This document shows positions 1-11,222 of a stretch of DNA of 64,000 nucleotides, piece by piece. Each line of letters starts with the position of its first letter. The first letter of the stretch is position 1. The translations under genes and the position numbers were made by a program. The notes under the pieces are model-generated. The model saw nothing but the letters and a program-made list of their open reading frames with translations, had not been told where the DNA came from and ran no database searches. Source of the DNA: Bipolaris cookei (lineage: Eukaryota > Ascomycota > Dothideomycetes > Pleosporales > Pleosporaceae); assembly GCA_002286855.1 (NCBI GenBank), contig NRSV01000007.1, forward strand, positions 445,277 through 509,276, written 5' to 3'.

Positions 1-286
1 ATAGTCCCTATTAGCTCTTACTCTCGATTTCCCATGTACCGAGATAAGCAACGATTGGAAGAGTTTCAAAGCGTGAGCCTGCGAAAAGAAAAAACCATTA
101 CCTGCAAACTTCACTCTCGTATTATAAAACATGTGTTTTCTAGAGTTCTCTTGATCTATTCATACCCAATTAAAGTTGAACCAACCCTTCACACCTCCCT
201 CTCTGGATATATAAAACCTAAATAACTTACTAGAAACTATCATAAGAAACCCTAAATCGGCACTAAAAAAACACACAATTCCACCT

Positions 287-1490
287 TCACCCCACAACCT
301 CATTCCTCTCCACCATCGCGCCATCCATCCCCGCCTTTCTCGGCACAAGTATACTCCTCAGGATACAAAGTTTCCCATTCTCGGGGCAAATCTTCTCTCG
401 ATTCAACTGCTTATCCGCAGGCCCCGTCGGACCCCCCGAAAACTTTGCTTGGCCGAAAAGCTTAAACTGTCTCTTGTCGCTCTCAGGATATTCCTGGTCG
501 CCCCATCTGCCCTTGAAATTCAGCCACGCTGTCGGCGCTTGACCGTCATACGCTTCAAATCTGTTGGTGCTGGGCGTAAACTTGTAGTACCAGGCACTAA
601 GCAGCGGGTCCCATAAGGTGCCTCTATTGGTGTAGTCTTCGAGGACGCCGCCGGGGAGATTAAGGTTTGGAATCGTGTGGTCATGGGTGCCGCCCATGGC
701 GTAGTTTGCGTGCGAACCTTTGGAGGAGTAGGCGATGGGGCGGATACCGGCGGCGTCGCGTTCGACGGCGGAGTAGCGGAAGGCTTGACCGTTGGCATGC
801 TGGGAGAACCAGATTGCGGTGGGTTGGCCGTTGGAGAAGCGGACCATGGTGTGTTCCCAGTCGCCGACGTGGTTGCCTGTGTGGTGTGTGTCAGTACTTT
901 AATTATTCACTAGTGGCTACGGTGGACTTGGGGAGAGAAAAGGTGCGACTTACCAAAGTTTAGTTGCTTCCATCCTAGTACCTCTCCACCGTAATTGTAG
1001 GCGTAGAAGTACATGTAAAAGGCATCTACATTTCCATTTCCCTTGTCGTTGACGATGATGGCTGCTGTTGTTGCGCCCTCAGTTTTACCACTCGCGTTAG
1101 GTTTTGTACCCTTGATCCATGTAGGATCTGTAGTAACATCGTCATTGGAAGTGAGCCAAACATTATTGCCCATTTGATCCAGATTTGAGGTCCTTAGGGG
1201 TTTCGAAGGGCCAGGGACTTCATTGAAGTCTACGCGAGGGGTAGAATGGTCGAGGAACGCTTGGAGGTCGGTAGGGTTGTATTTCTCCTCCGAGTGAAGG
1301 TATACGATTGGAGCTGTATGACATTAGAAGACTTTCTTTCCTTGGAGAAAGGGGAAGACAACTCACCATATTTCAAGACATAGTCAGGTACACCACTTGG
1401 AGCCTGTCTTTTTTCTTGTGAGAGAGGCGCTCCATTCACCAAGGACGCAGTGACTGTCACAACGGCAATGAGCGATATCAAACCCATCAT
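287..1490 (-). CDS. Secreted Vps62-family protein
   Basis: Three exons on the minus strand (1367-1490, 954-1313, 287-876) join in frame across GT-AG introns of 53 and 77 nt to give 357 residues. The first 20 residues are a hydrophobic signal peptide ending near VNG-AP, followed by a possible Kex2-type KR at about residue 28. The rest matches the fungal Vps62 family as I remember it: APIVYLHSEEKY near the start of the domain, then NHVGDWEHTMVRFSNGQP, a SKGSHANY motif and a WGD segment near the C-terminus. The family is named after a yeast vacuolar sorting factor, but the filamentous-fungal members carry signal peptides and are probably secreted or vacuolar; no enzymatic activity is established to my knowledge. 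Start chosen as the ATG giving the signal peptide. Confidence 0.8.
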
Positions 1491-2473
1491 GTCTGTGTTT
1501 CTAATGGGCGAAAGAAGAAAACCAGGCCTGTATTAAGCGTCATCGTGACGGCTATCTTATATGATATCTGCAGCTCTTGCACACAAGACCCATTCAGCTG
1601 AGTGAACTCCTTTAGCCTGTCCTTGCAGTGCCTTGCATAGATGTACTGTCCCCCTACTCTTGCTTCCACACACACCTTTACATGCGAGTTCCACCCATCT
1701 ATGTATGCATACACCCTCGCTGTATTCCTATTCGCCGACTCCGTCCAGATGAGCATCTTGGCCCTACCAATAAGCCAAAGACGCAATCACACGTGGAGAC
1801 CTGAGCAAAGCAAACGGTAGATAATCGGTTCCTATCCTACTCGTGGTGGCAGGCGGATGTGGCGTGCATGGTTGGCCGCCATGTGCTCGGGCCCTAATGC
1901 AAGGCTGGTGGCTGGATGTGGCGATCTGAGCGCAGGGATGCAGCGATTATGATAGGGCAAAGGCGCAGCCGATGGATTAATGAAGCACGAAAAGCATGTC
2001 CTCATTAGGAGCTGGCAATTTCTGAGCTGAAATGTAGCCAAGAAACTCGCTGTGAGTTGCCTTTTTGCGCATGAGAATCGCCGACGTCTGTTGCGCTTGG
2101 GAAAAGAAAGAAAGGGGTGTCTGCAGCAGTTGTGTCTGCTGACTCTATGCCGCTCACGAGCGAAACGAGGATCCTGAGATGTGGAGTAAACAGGAGTGCT
2201 GATAGCCGAACGGTGTGACCTTCCCAAATGGGATGGCGAACATGAGTAGAACTCTGCCTTGTGATGCCCCTGAACAGTCGTTCTGCGCACATGCACTATC
2301 CCATGCTCACACATCACACTGCAGCAAGGATTTACCGAGAGCGAATCACTTTACACGTGGGGGGAAGCAGTGTTCAAGAAAGGTCTGATAGTTAAGACAC
2401 AACGCGAAGCTACAAGTTTTTCCGTAGTTCTTGAAACTATCTCCTGCTGTGGAATATATGGTACAGTCAGCTA
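1491..2473. other. Intergenic, no gene seen
   Basis: About 1 kb upstream of the Vps62-like gene and downstream of the Mgr3-like gene. Open frames here have no protein-like composition or recognisable motif. It presumably holds the promoter of the former and the 3' end of the latter. Confidence 0.5.
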
Positions 2474-4216
2474 CTAGAATACAAAAGTCCGTGCATACTT
2501 GCGATCCATCTCTTCGTACTCTTCCTTCAGCATCTTACTCCTCAGTTTGTTCAGCCTGAGTGTGACGCCTTCCTCCTCGCCTTCCAGTTTCTCCACTTCC
2601 TCATCTAGCGTTTTAGTCCCTTTGACTTTCCACATCAAACTTGCCAAACCTCCATTCTTTGCCTTGTCTCGCTTCTCCCTAGCTTCGGCAGCAAGATAAG
2701 TCATGATCTTTCCCCACGATTCTAGGCCAACCTCCTCGCACTGTTCACATTTCTTGCGGAGATCATCGTTAGTACGTATAGCGTCTAGAGATTGCGCAAT
2801 CTTGGAGGTTGAGACTCCGTCGCGGACCCAAGAAAGACCCTGCTGGCGCTGGGTAGAAGATGACCCTGCAGTTGCAAAGAGTATTTCACCAATGTAGTTC
2901 TTAAGCGCAGCTTCCTCACAACGGTCACTTTCTTTGCGCAGAAGAGGTTCATCTCTTGAGGGCGGAACCGGGGGGTAATCTGGCTCACGGAGAAGACTGA
3001 CTAATGTGCCCACCAAACTTGAATCTTTTTGTGGTGCAATCGTGGGTATACGGGCCTCGTCTGCGCTGATACGAGCCCGGAGTATAGATACAAAGATTGG
3101 TAATGCGGATGCGATTCTTCTTTGCTCAGCGAAGAATATAGCCAGATTTGTAGCAGCGTAGACAATGTTAGGAGTGATTGAGTTCTTTGGTGCAGTGGAA
3201 GATAGGATACCAGTCTCTCGATCAATGACCGCAGAAGGCTCTGAGGTTGGGAGGCCAGAGATAGCAATGTCTAGTGCCCATCTGTACATCTCCTCAGCAG
3301 AGTCTGGCAGCTTTCGGAAGCTAAGCCAGTCAGCATATCCCAAGGCAGCAGACAGTCTCTGATATGTAGTAAATCCCTTGGATGTGATGATCTTGAGGTA
3401 GAAGGACTCGGGTGCTTCAGCAGCAGGCACACGATGCTCTTCGTCCGGTACTTCTGGCATTCCAGGAAGCACAGCCTTCGGTCGCGTGTTTGTGGCTGAT
3501 GGAACGAATTCTGGTGCCCAGATATTCCTTCTCCACTTGTCTGTGACCCATCCATCCAGTCGCTCTGCGGCACTGGCCATGCCCATGAGCACCTCATAGT
3601 AGCCTTGCCGCCATTCGTCGCTTTTTGCCGATATATCAAAGCCTGCCTTGCCTACTCCTAGGAACAATATTCCTCCCTCTTCTTGTTCCACAAGACCAGC
3701 TCCGTCCTTGTCTGGGTTCTCAAGCCGATTCAGCGCATATTCCAGCTCTGAGTAGACTCGGGCCCAATTCGGAAAACCTTCTTCTTCGTTATTTTCTGGA
3801 ACCTGCCACCACTTTCCTCTCCTAAATCTGAACCGTGTGATCAAACTCCATTCATGTGGCGACGGAAACGCCCGCTCTTGTTGTTCGCTCAGTATGCCCA
3901 AACTTGCGATACTGAAGCATGACGTAAGGAGGAAGATGAGTATGCTGTATCGCACACTCAATTTCGCAGTCTCTTTGATGAACTTCTTGTGATTTGCGCT
4001 GATGGAAAATAGACGCTGGAGCTGGCCGTTGGAGAGGTGCTGGCCGGAGGGGTATAGGAACGGGAGTTGTGGCCGCGCAGAGCCCTGGTGGGCAACGAGG
4101 AATTGGCGGGGGTGCCTGTAGGAGAACTGGCGTGGACAAGGGGGGTTAGGCGTGTGGTTTCTCGGGGGCTTCAAAGCGCCCCGTGGCAGCTTTGCCAGAT
4201 GCGCCGGCGGCCGCAT
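2474..4216 (-). CDS. Mitochondrial TPR-type membrane protein, Mgr3-like
   Basis: A single uninterrupted 580-residue frame. The first 70 residues are rich in Arg, Pro and Ser with no acidic residues, as in a mitochondrial presequence. One hydrophobic segment at about residues 90-109 (YSILIFLLTSCFSIASLGIL) would anchor the protein, and the remaining 470 residues are helical and soluble with TPR-like spacing (for example LSAALGYADWLSFRKLPDSA, then a repeat around EMYRWALDIA). This presequence, single TM and TPR plan is that of Mgr3, the adaptor that with Mgr1 feeds substrates to the inner-membrane i-AAA protease Yme1. The assignment rests on architecture rather than a diagnostic motif; another mitochondrial TPR protein is possible. 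It shares a 166-bp promoter region with the divergent NOP6 gene. Confidence 0.6.
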   Translation of the reverse strand: MRPPAHLAKLPRGALKPPRNHTPNPPCPRQFSYRHPRQFLVAHQGSARPQLPFLYPSGQHLSNGQLQRLFSISANHKKFIKETAKLSVRYSILIFLLTSCFSIASLGILSEQQERAFPSPHEWSLITRFRFRRGKWWQVPENNEEEGFPNWARVYSELEYALNRLENPDKDGAGLVEQEEGGILFLGVGKAGFDISAKSDEWRQGYYEVLMGMASAAERLDGWVTDKWRRNIWAPEFVPSATNTRPKAVLPGMPEVPDEEHRVPAAEAPESFYLKIITSKGFTTYQRLSAALGYADWLSFRKLPDSAEEMYRWALDIAISGLPTSEPSAVIDRETGILSSTAPKNSITPNIVYAATNLAIFFAEQRRIASALPIFVSILRARISADEARIPTIAPQKDSSLVGTLVSLLREPDYPPVPPSRDEPLLRKESDRCEEAALKNYIGEILFATAGSSSTQRQQGLSWVRDGVSTSKIAQSLDAIRTNDDLRKKCEQCEEVGLESWGKIMTYLAAEAREKRDKAKNGGLASLMWKVKGTKTLDEEVEKLEGEEEGVTLRLNKLRSKMLKEEYEEMDRKYARTFVF

Positions 4217-4382
4217 TGTTGTTTACAATTGCTTTGCCTTTTCTTGAGATGTTGTTTGCGGCCATCCGTGGTTCACGCGCCAAGACGGCCCTCGCGCTCA
4301 CCGCTCGGCAGAAAAAGTTCAAGGTCTCGGAATTTCGTTTCGCGACGCTACAGCATTTCTCCAACATCTTTGCGCCGCCATC
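4217..4382. promoter_or_regulatory. Short bidirectional promoter region
   Basis: The start codons of the Mgr3-like gene (minus) and NOP6 (plus) are 166 bp apart and point away from each other, so both transcripts must start within or near this interval. No specific box is claimed. Confidence 0.55.
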
Positions 4383-5891
4383 ATGTCTAAGTCCAAGGTT
4401 GACAGCGTCGAGAAAAAGCGCAAGCGCGATACCGAGTTAGCAGAGGATGCACCCAAGAAGTCCAAGAAGTCCAAGAAGGTCGAAGATTCCTTGGATGCGC
4501 CTGTAGTTGAAGCTGTAGAGGTGAAGAAGGAAAAAAAGGAAAAGAAAGATAAAAAGGACAAAAAACCGAAGGACAAGGACAATTTAGAAGCACCCGCCAC
4601 CGAAGATGCTGTAGAAGACGCAAAGAAGGACAAGAAGGAGAAGAAATCCAAAAAGTCCAAAAACTCCAAGGATGTCGACGCCTCCGAAGATGCCCCTGCA
4701 GAGGAGGCTGCCCTTATCGATGAGATGAAGAAGTCCGAGAACTTTATCAGCGTCAACGACGAGGAGCCAATGCCCGACGCGACTGATGCGCCGGTCAAGA
4801 AGGATAAGAAGAAGGATAAGAAGGAAAAAAAAGACGAGTTGAAAAAGTCAAAGAAGAGCAAGGATGCTGTCAATACGGAGGACACGCATATGGAAGACGT
4901 TACCGAAGAGCAGAATGGCACAGTGGAGCCCGCCCCGGTAGAGGCAAATGGTGCAGACACCGAGTCCAAGGCCGCAAAGAAGGAGAAGAAGAAGGACAAG
5001 AAGGAAAAGAAGGAAAAGAAGGAAAAGAAAGAGAAGAAAGAGGAGAAAGAGGAGAAGGCAAAGAAGCCTGAGGATGCAGAAACCAATGGCGAAGCTGCCG
5101 TCGAAACCAACGGAGAAGCGCCAGCTGGAACCAACGGTGGAGCTACCACAGAAGACGCAGAAGTCACCGAGGAAGTAAACCCTGAGGAGGCAGAGGAAGC
5201 CAAGGCTGCAGTCGAAGCCAACCAAGGTCGCTTCATCGTGTTTGTTGGTATGTGTAGTCATGTACCCACGCTGCCAGCTCCCCGTTGACAAACAATTGCC
5301 AGGCAACCTCCCCTACTCTGCAACAAAGGAGCAAATCGAGAAGCATTTTGAGAAGATTAAGCCCAGCGAGATTCGTCTCCGTACATACAAGGGTAGCGAC
5401 AAGTTTATGGGTACATGCTTTGTTGAGTTTGACCGATTTGACCGCATGGTGACGTGCTTGAAGAAGTACCACCATTCCGTCTTTCCTGACCCCAAGAAGA
5501 AGGAGGGTAGGAAGATCAATGTCGAACTAAGGTATGCTAATCCTGCACCCTACATCATTTCTATTCTGTCAGTGCAAAAGCTAACAAGATAAACAGTGCT
5601 GGAGGCGGCGGCAACAGCGAAGCCCGCAGATCCAAAATCGCAGCCAAGAACGAGAAGCTCCACGACGAGCGCGCCCGCGACCGCGTCAGGAAGACCGAAC
5701 TTGAAATGAAACAAAGCGAACGTAAGCAGAAGAAGGAGGCTAAGTCTGGAAAGAAGGGCGCAGATGTTGGTGCCGAGCAGGAGACTGAGGCGCTGGAGAA
5801 GCCATCTGAAGCTGAGACTTTTGGTATGAACCCAGCTCGTTTGGCTATGATGCAGGGCCCCCAGCGGCCAATCCACAGGTCGAGGTATTAG
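4383..5891 (+). CDS. NOP6: Nucleolar RRM protein Nop6
   Basis: Three exons (4383-5247, 5303-5531, 5597-5891) joined across 55- and 65-nt introns give 462 residues. Residues 1-280 are almost entirely charged low complexity: many KKDKKEKK-type blocks alternate with acidic stretches, typical of nucleolar proteins. A single RRM follows, with RNP2-like RFIVFVGNLPY split by the first intron and RNP1-like FMGTCFVEF. The C-terminal tail is basic, with a GMNPARLAMM segment, and ends PIHRSRY. Yeast Nop6 is an rRNA-binding factor of the 90S pre-ribosome that helps 40S subunit assembly, and this domain order fits it. The first intron interrupts the RRM inside its first beta strand region. Homology to Nop6 is from overall architecture. 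Confidence 0.82.
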
Positions 5892-6452
5892 ACTTTGGAG
5901 TCACATTGGATAGTTTAGAGAGTGACTATGAGAAGCAGTATGTGGTTGACGATTTAAAAAGAAGGAGAATATGCTTCTTGATACATAGCATTTGCTTGCA
6001 TACTAACACTTTAGATAGATGGAGGGTAATGAATGAAAAGGTTGCGGTAGACGATTTAACCAATTGAAATGCCTTGTTATTTTGAAGTCATGAACCTGAT
6101 TCCCATAGCCAGGTACATATGCATCAGGGACCGATGAACGTGCTGCAGGGATCTTAAGCATGTCTGCGCACAGACCAAAGGGTCCACCAACCGCGGCCCC
6201 ATCGCAACTTTTTTGTGACGCCCTCCAGCAGACTCTTCGCGCCATTGCTCTGGCCTCCCCGCATTCCTTTCGAAAAGCAAATCATATCGATATTCCTCTT
6301 TCCACGACGTCAATCGTTCAATCATCGACCAAGCTTGAACCCACTCATCCAACCCCACAGCCCACCTCGGGAGTCCGCAACGCAACTCGGAAATGCACCG
6401 CTAAACCTACACCACCCACCCACTCTTCCACATCGCACCGCCATACTACCCA
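5892..6452. other. Intergenic, no gene seen
   Basis: A 560-bp stretch between the tandem NOP6 and AIM11 genes. It becomes strongly C-rich (pyrimidine-rich on the plus strand) from about 6300, just before the AIM11 start, as is common in fungal 5' untranslated regions. Overlapping open frames there reflect that composition. Confidence 0.5.
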
Positions 6453-7022
6453 ATGGAAACCCTGAAAAACCTCCCAATCTTCCGAAGCATGGCACGCTCA
6501 CCCACCGCACCGACTCCACCCCCTCCCCCTCCCGCAGCGCCCTCACCCCCTCCACAACCCCCAACCGAACCCACCACGTACCAACGACCCCCCCTAACCT
6601 CCCCCCGCTCTCTCCACCAACTCTCCATCTACCTCCTCGGCAGCACCTGCCTCCTCCTATCCACAACTCTAACCCGGCGCGCCATCCACCGGCGCCACAT
6701 CCGTCTCACGCCCTCCTTCTACGCCCCCAACACCAATCCGCACGAGTACTTCAGCCCCTTCGCCGACGCGTGCCAGGCGTTCAACCTCGCCACCATGAAC
6801 TGTGTCAGTGTGGGCATTATGGCGCTGGGGGGTGTGATGTGGGTGGGTGATATTTCGAATTTGGAAGAGGCGAGGAGGGTGTTGAGGGGGAGGCTGGGGT
6901 ATCAAAGGATTTATGAGAGGGAGGAGAATGTGCCGAATTCGATTTCGGAGATGATTGCGCAGGCGGGGGAGGTGAGAGTGAGGGAGGAGGAAGAAAGTGG
7001 GGATCAGGGGAAGAAACGATAG
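6453..7022 (+). CDS. AIM11: Aim11-family mitochondrial membrane protein
   Basis: One exon, 189 residues. A Pro-rich N-terminal tail (about residues 15-45) precedes two hydrophobic segments: LSIYLLGSTCLLLSTTL followed by TRRAI at about residues 57-80, and a second segment ATMNCVSVGIMALGGVMWV at about 113-132. The first segment followed by TRRA and the two-helix plan are the hallmarks of the Aim11 family (altered inheritance of mitochondria 11). Its biochemical role is unknown in yeast; loss raises the frequency of mitochondrial genome loss. The C-terminal 50 residues are charged and probably soluble. Start is the first ATG of the frame. Confidence 0.78.
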   Translation: METLKNLPIFRSMARSPTAPTPPPPPPAAPSPPPQPPTEPTTYQRPPLTSPRSLHQLSIYLLGSTCLLLSTTLTRRAIHRRHIRLTPSFYAPNTNPHEYFSPFADACQAFNLATMNCVSVGIMALGGVMWVGDISNLEEARRVLRGRLGYQRIYEREENVPNSISEMIAQAGEVRVREEEESGDQGKKR

Positions 7023-7342
7023 CGGTGGTGGTGTGGTGGGTGTATGAGTATGTGTAGGATATTTTGTGTATGATAATGATTATGAGTTTGGGTTTTTTTG
7101 GGGTTGGTGATTAGATGGGGAATTTGGATATTCTGTGAGCAGAATTCGGAGATAAACAACTATATCACGATATTACGATGATGCAAGAACGACGACTTAA
7201 CTCTTTAGATATACGACAAGATGCATAGCTCATATTTCTGGATCGCCATTCCAACTCGTGAGGTGATTCACGCCCATACAGACACTGCGGACATATACTC
7301 CATGTGGAGAAAAATGCTAATTGTCGTTTCGAATACCCTCGA
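7023..7342. other. Convergent 3' intergenic region
   Basis: About 320 bp between the converging AIM11 and E2-like genes. The first part is G/T-rich and likely the AIM11 3' untranslated region. No gene seen. Confidence 0.5.
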
Positions 7343-9796
7343 CTACACTAAAAGCGCTACTGCTTCGCAGAAAGAGAGCTCAAATGAAGAATACAAAGAA
7401 GTATCCAGCACCTTTCCTTTTCCATGACCAGGTGGTCCATCGCTGCGTCCGCCTAGACTTCCCTGATCGCTACTTCCACGGCCCCGACCACGGCCCAGTC
7501 CTCCATGCCCCCCACGCGTCGAATCCGGGTAAACAAGGTTTGGAGAGCCTTCAGAAGGATTGCTGGGGTCAGCAGCACCTCTACCACAACTGGATGCAGA
7601 AAGAGGGGGTGCTTGACTTGAGCCACCCCTCGTACTTGTACTGCTACTGCTGCCCCTACCACGGCCCTGAGTAGCTAATCTCGTGTTGGAGCTTGGTGGG
7701 CATGAGAGAGTTCCCATCACAGGGCCGGGTGGAGGGTTGGGGAAAGACTGTGGTGGACTAGAAGCAGCTGAACTGCTAGGCATCATCGCATGCGAATAAT
7801 AAAACGGGTTTGCATTTGGCGGACCACCTGGGCCAAGGTAGTGATCAGGAAGCCCTTGAATGGTCAGATGCTGTGGTACAAACGATGGGGGATGAACTGG
7901 GTGTATCAGCATTGGAGCTTGTATATCTGGACGACGTGGCAGACTTGGTTCTGACTCTGTAGGCGGCATAATGGGATTAATGATACGCGTAGTTCCGTAC
8001 TTGAATAACTCGAGTTGCAGTTCCTGCATCATGGTGCATACGCCCCACATCGGTGTTTGCAGAGAACGCGGTATCGGGAGTAGCTTAGCATGTTTAGACA
8101 AGAACTTTTCTTCTGAGATGCTTCGACGTGGTTGTTCAGCTACCAGAGGTCGTTTTACTTCGTCAGTGGCCCACTCTTCTACCCTCTTAAGGATTTCATT
8201 GCCGCGTTGCGTGAAATGGTAAACAGCCACGTCCTTCCAAAGCTTGGGCATCTTCCTCAGTCACCAAAGTAGTGCGACTTCTACCGTCTTCTTCCGAACC
8301 TTTCCGTTGTATCTCTCTGATAGACCACTCGCAGCATCTCGGGTATACCCACCTTCTCGGCCTGGCTCGTTGTACCACGGCTCGTCGCACAGGATCATTG
8401 CTTGGATGGAGATGAGCACCAGAAGCAGCGTTGACTTTTCGGCGTTCCAAGGCTCTCCTACCCATGTTCCGAGTAAGGAGAGACAAACCTTTCCATCGGA
8501 GTAGAGGTTTGGGTTTAAGGATATTGTGCCCTCTGCTATACCCTTGAAGTTGACGAGAGGAGGATGTAACGGGAAGGTGTGGCCATAGAAGAAATCGAAC
8601 TCGAAGATTCCATTTTCATATGGCGTTCCGATAGGCCCAATGATGATGCATTTCAAGATATCAGGTCTGTTTTCGCAGTACCGAACAAAAATTCCAGGCG
8701 GCAAGCCAGTCTGTAATAGGGTTATCTCGGTGATCAACCGCTTGAATCGTCCAGGAACAGATAATGCCAGCTTCTCCGCTGACCAGGCATATTTGTGTGT
8801 TGGTAATATGAGCTTTTCATCAACACCCTGGATAATGAAGTCCTCGGGAATAGCTGTAACGTCACTCTTTTGTTTGTCGCTTGCGCGCGATGCCGCATCT
8901 GTCTGGATCAGCTCTGTAAGAGCTGACACTTGATGGCAAATCAATACCATCGCCCGGCCATCGCCGGTTGCGAAGTCGGCTTCATTCTTCTTTACATTCT
9001 GGAGCACCAAAGAGCTCTGAATGGAAAGGTTGCGAAAGCATCTTGCAAGAGCTGGGGCCGTTTCCTTTTGCTCGGGAACTGTAGCGCAGAAGGATAGCGT
9101 AAGGAGGTCGACAGTTTCAGGATACGTGGAACGAGCATCAAACAGAGCTCTGCGAGTACTGGGATGCGAGCCAAGTGTAGTAAGAAATCTGAACAAACTC
9201 TCGTAAAGATCCTTACGTTTCGTGATATCGGCCAGTGAATCGTTCCGTAATAGTCCTGCACAATAATGGACGATCCTGCCACCTGTGAGCATCTCAAGAA
9301 CTGCAACAGGCGGATCGCGGCCGAAGCAACTATGTCGCTCTAGTGGTAGGAGAAGGTCTGTCAAGAAACCTAGCATCAGACTGGCGAACTCGTCTTCGCC
9401 AGCCTCCACTTTCCTCGCATTTGATACGCCAACTTCCTCCTTTCTTGTAGGTGAGGGGTGATTTGCCTGACTCTGAGAGTGGCCAGGTTCTGAGTGATGA
9501 TCAGCTATCTGGAAATAGCCAGATTTTTCCAGTCCCTTCAGCCAATTCTCGTAGTACTCTAGGCTCGGAATTTCTTCGGGGGGCTCTAAATGCCAAGATT
9601 CCTCGAAGGCGGAGTATGTGTTACCATGCGGATGTGCGAGAGTGCCCTCATACCCTATGCCACTGCCATATGTCATTTTCTTGACTGCCTTTCCATGAAG
9701 GAAACGCTTGGATTTTCGATCAAAATTCGCTGACCTCACAGTCCTGTACATTTTTCTAGACCCTGAAAGATGTTGATCGAAACCGCAAAGCAGCAT
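7343..9796 (-). CDS. UBE2O-like ubiquitin-conjugating protein with internal TGA
   Basis: The frame from 9796 runs 511 codons, meets TGA at 8263-8261, then stays open for another 305 codons to a stop at 7345-7343. The first part contains a large E2 (UBC) domain: SLNPNLYSDGKVCLSLLGTW carries the catalytic Cys (residue 438, codon 8485-8483) and is followed by an ISIQAMILCDEPWYNEPG segment, the signature of UBE2O/BIRC6-type E2 domains. After the TGA the frame reads LRKMPKLWKDVAVYHF and NEILKRVEEWA, which looks like the last helices of the same domain, then a Pro/Ser region and a C-terminal RG-rich tail (RGRGRG twice). Three readings are possible: UGA-CUG readthrough, a 42-nt in-frame intron (8243-8284, GTAGAA...CCCAAG), or a real lesion or base-call error (TGG to TGA would give WWL). 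The N-terminal limit is uncertain; no other exon was found upstream. Confidence 0.75.
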
Positions 9797-9976
9797 CCAT
9801 ATGAGATATAACTGGCCAGCAACGCAACACCAGATAACGTTTTGTCCTTTTTGAAGAATACTGATTTTAGAAAGTTCAGAGTAGGATTATGGGGTACAGG
9901 CGATGCACGAATTCAATACACAAGTGCTGCATTTGACTGTACATAACAAAGTATCAACTATCCCGTCCATCCAGTT

Positions 9977-10417
9977 TTAAAACATAGTGCAGATATCAAG
10001 GTCTAATAAGAAGAACAGCTCCTTATACACGAAACACCAGAAGTTCTTGATATGAAGGGCAAATTCCGTAAAGTTTCTCAGAGTGACACATCCAGATGCT
10101 ATCTCTTGTGCGTAGGTCGCTACTCTAGCATTGTTTGTTTCCGTTTCCGAGGCACACTGCTTTTTCGATTCACTTGATGCGCTCACTGTGAACAGAGAAG
10201 CGGGTGAGTTATATTTTTTCTGCGACTTGTCATGCTCCTGGTCTGCTTGCTTCTGCATATCGGGCTCTTTGTCGATGATTTTGTTGTGTCCGTACGGGTG
10301 ATTCGCGGCAGGTAATGCACCCGCACCCTCCAGCTCGGCGTTAACTTTATTAGACATTGTCCTGTCTAAGACATGTTCGGAATCATATCCCAGTTTGTCG
10401 CTGTCATGCTGATCCAT
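9977..10417 (-). CDS. Small hypothetical protein
   Basis: A 146-residue frame starting at the ATG at 10417. The first half is hydrophilic and protein-like (several Lys, Asp and Gln; an AANHPYGHNKI segment), the last 40 residues are hydrophobic and less convincing, so the true 3' end may lie across an unrecognised intron. No family recognised. It could also be a chance frame. Confidence 0.35.
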   Translation of the reverse strand: MDQHDSDKLGYDSEHVLDRTMSNKVNAELEGAGALPAANHPYGHNKIIDKEPDMQKQADQEHDKSQKKYNSPASLFTVSASSESKKQCASETETNNARVATYAQEIASGCVTLRNFTEFALHIKNFWCFVYKELFFLLDLDICTMF

Positions 10418-11222
10418 TATATGTAGTCTATGTTGACAGCGTTGATGATACAACGTGTCTATAGCAGTGCAGACTGCGCGTTGGGGTCAGTTGTAAGCTG
10501 GAGTCAGTAGTAGAGCGAGAGTGTGGTAAGCAGCGAGTCAACACCAGAGTACGTTGAGTGAGCATAAGTAATGAGTAGTTTGTAGATGATGTTGCATAGG
10601 CCAATCCAGATTCACTTGCTGCTGGCGTTTCGGTTGGCAAGGGCCGGGAATTGCACCATGTAGCGGGCGGTGAAGTGAAGTGAGAGTAGACAGGTGGCCC
10701 TTGGCTATCAAGGGCAGAACAGACGAATGATAGAGGCTGTAGCTAAAGTGGGAAGGGGCTCCCAACCGCGGACAAGCGCAGTTGTACCTATCCAATGGCA
10801 GAGTCACACAAGCGGCAGAACTACCACCCTGATAACTAGGCTGACCATGTGACGTCGATGCCCAATAGCAAGTGTGGAAACTGCGGGTCACTATTAGTGA
10901 CACTCCTCCAGCCATGACTTGGAGGATGCACTGACAGAGATGCTTGTATAGTGTGGCGACTTGAACACACGTAGGCCAAACCTGCTTCATTCTAGCAGTG
11001 ACTGGGTAAATGTCGTTGCTTTGGTATTACTTGCAAATAGGACATAAATGATGAAGAAGGCACAGATGGATCAAAAAACTGGTATCAACTACGTGGCGTC
11101 TACGCAGCCAAATTTTAGGAAATACAACATACGTGCATGGTATCGTCAACTTTGGTGTCGCATACCACCGACTCCCTTGAAGCAAACTGAGGATCCTTCT
11201 GACGTACTGGCTTACTGAGCGG
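10418..11222. other. Intergenic, no gene seen
   Basis: About 800 bp downstream of the N-myristoyltransferase gene. Frames here have no protein-like composition. It may include the promoter of the small hypothetical gene to its left. Confidence 0.45.

Noticed and set aside
1832..2317. Minus-strand 161-codon frame
   Set aside because: Composition is unlike the called genes, and no ortholog-like motif or intron structure was seen.
4319..5236. 305-codon minus-strand frame rich in Phe and Ser
   Set aside because: It is the antisense reading of the Lys-rich Nop6 N-terminus; the codon bias of KKDKKEKK on the other strand produces it.
8261..8263. RIP as the cause of the internal TGA
   Set aside because: TGG to TGA is a C-to-T change in a CpC context on the opposite strand, not the preferred CpA context, and the surrounding gene is not otherwise mutated.
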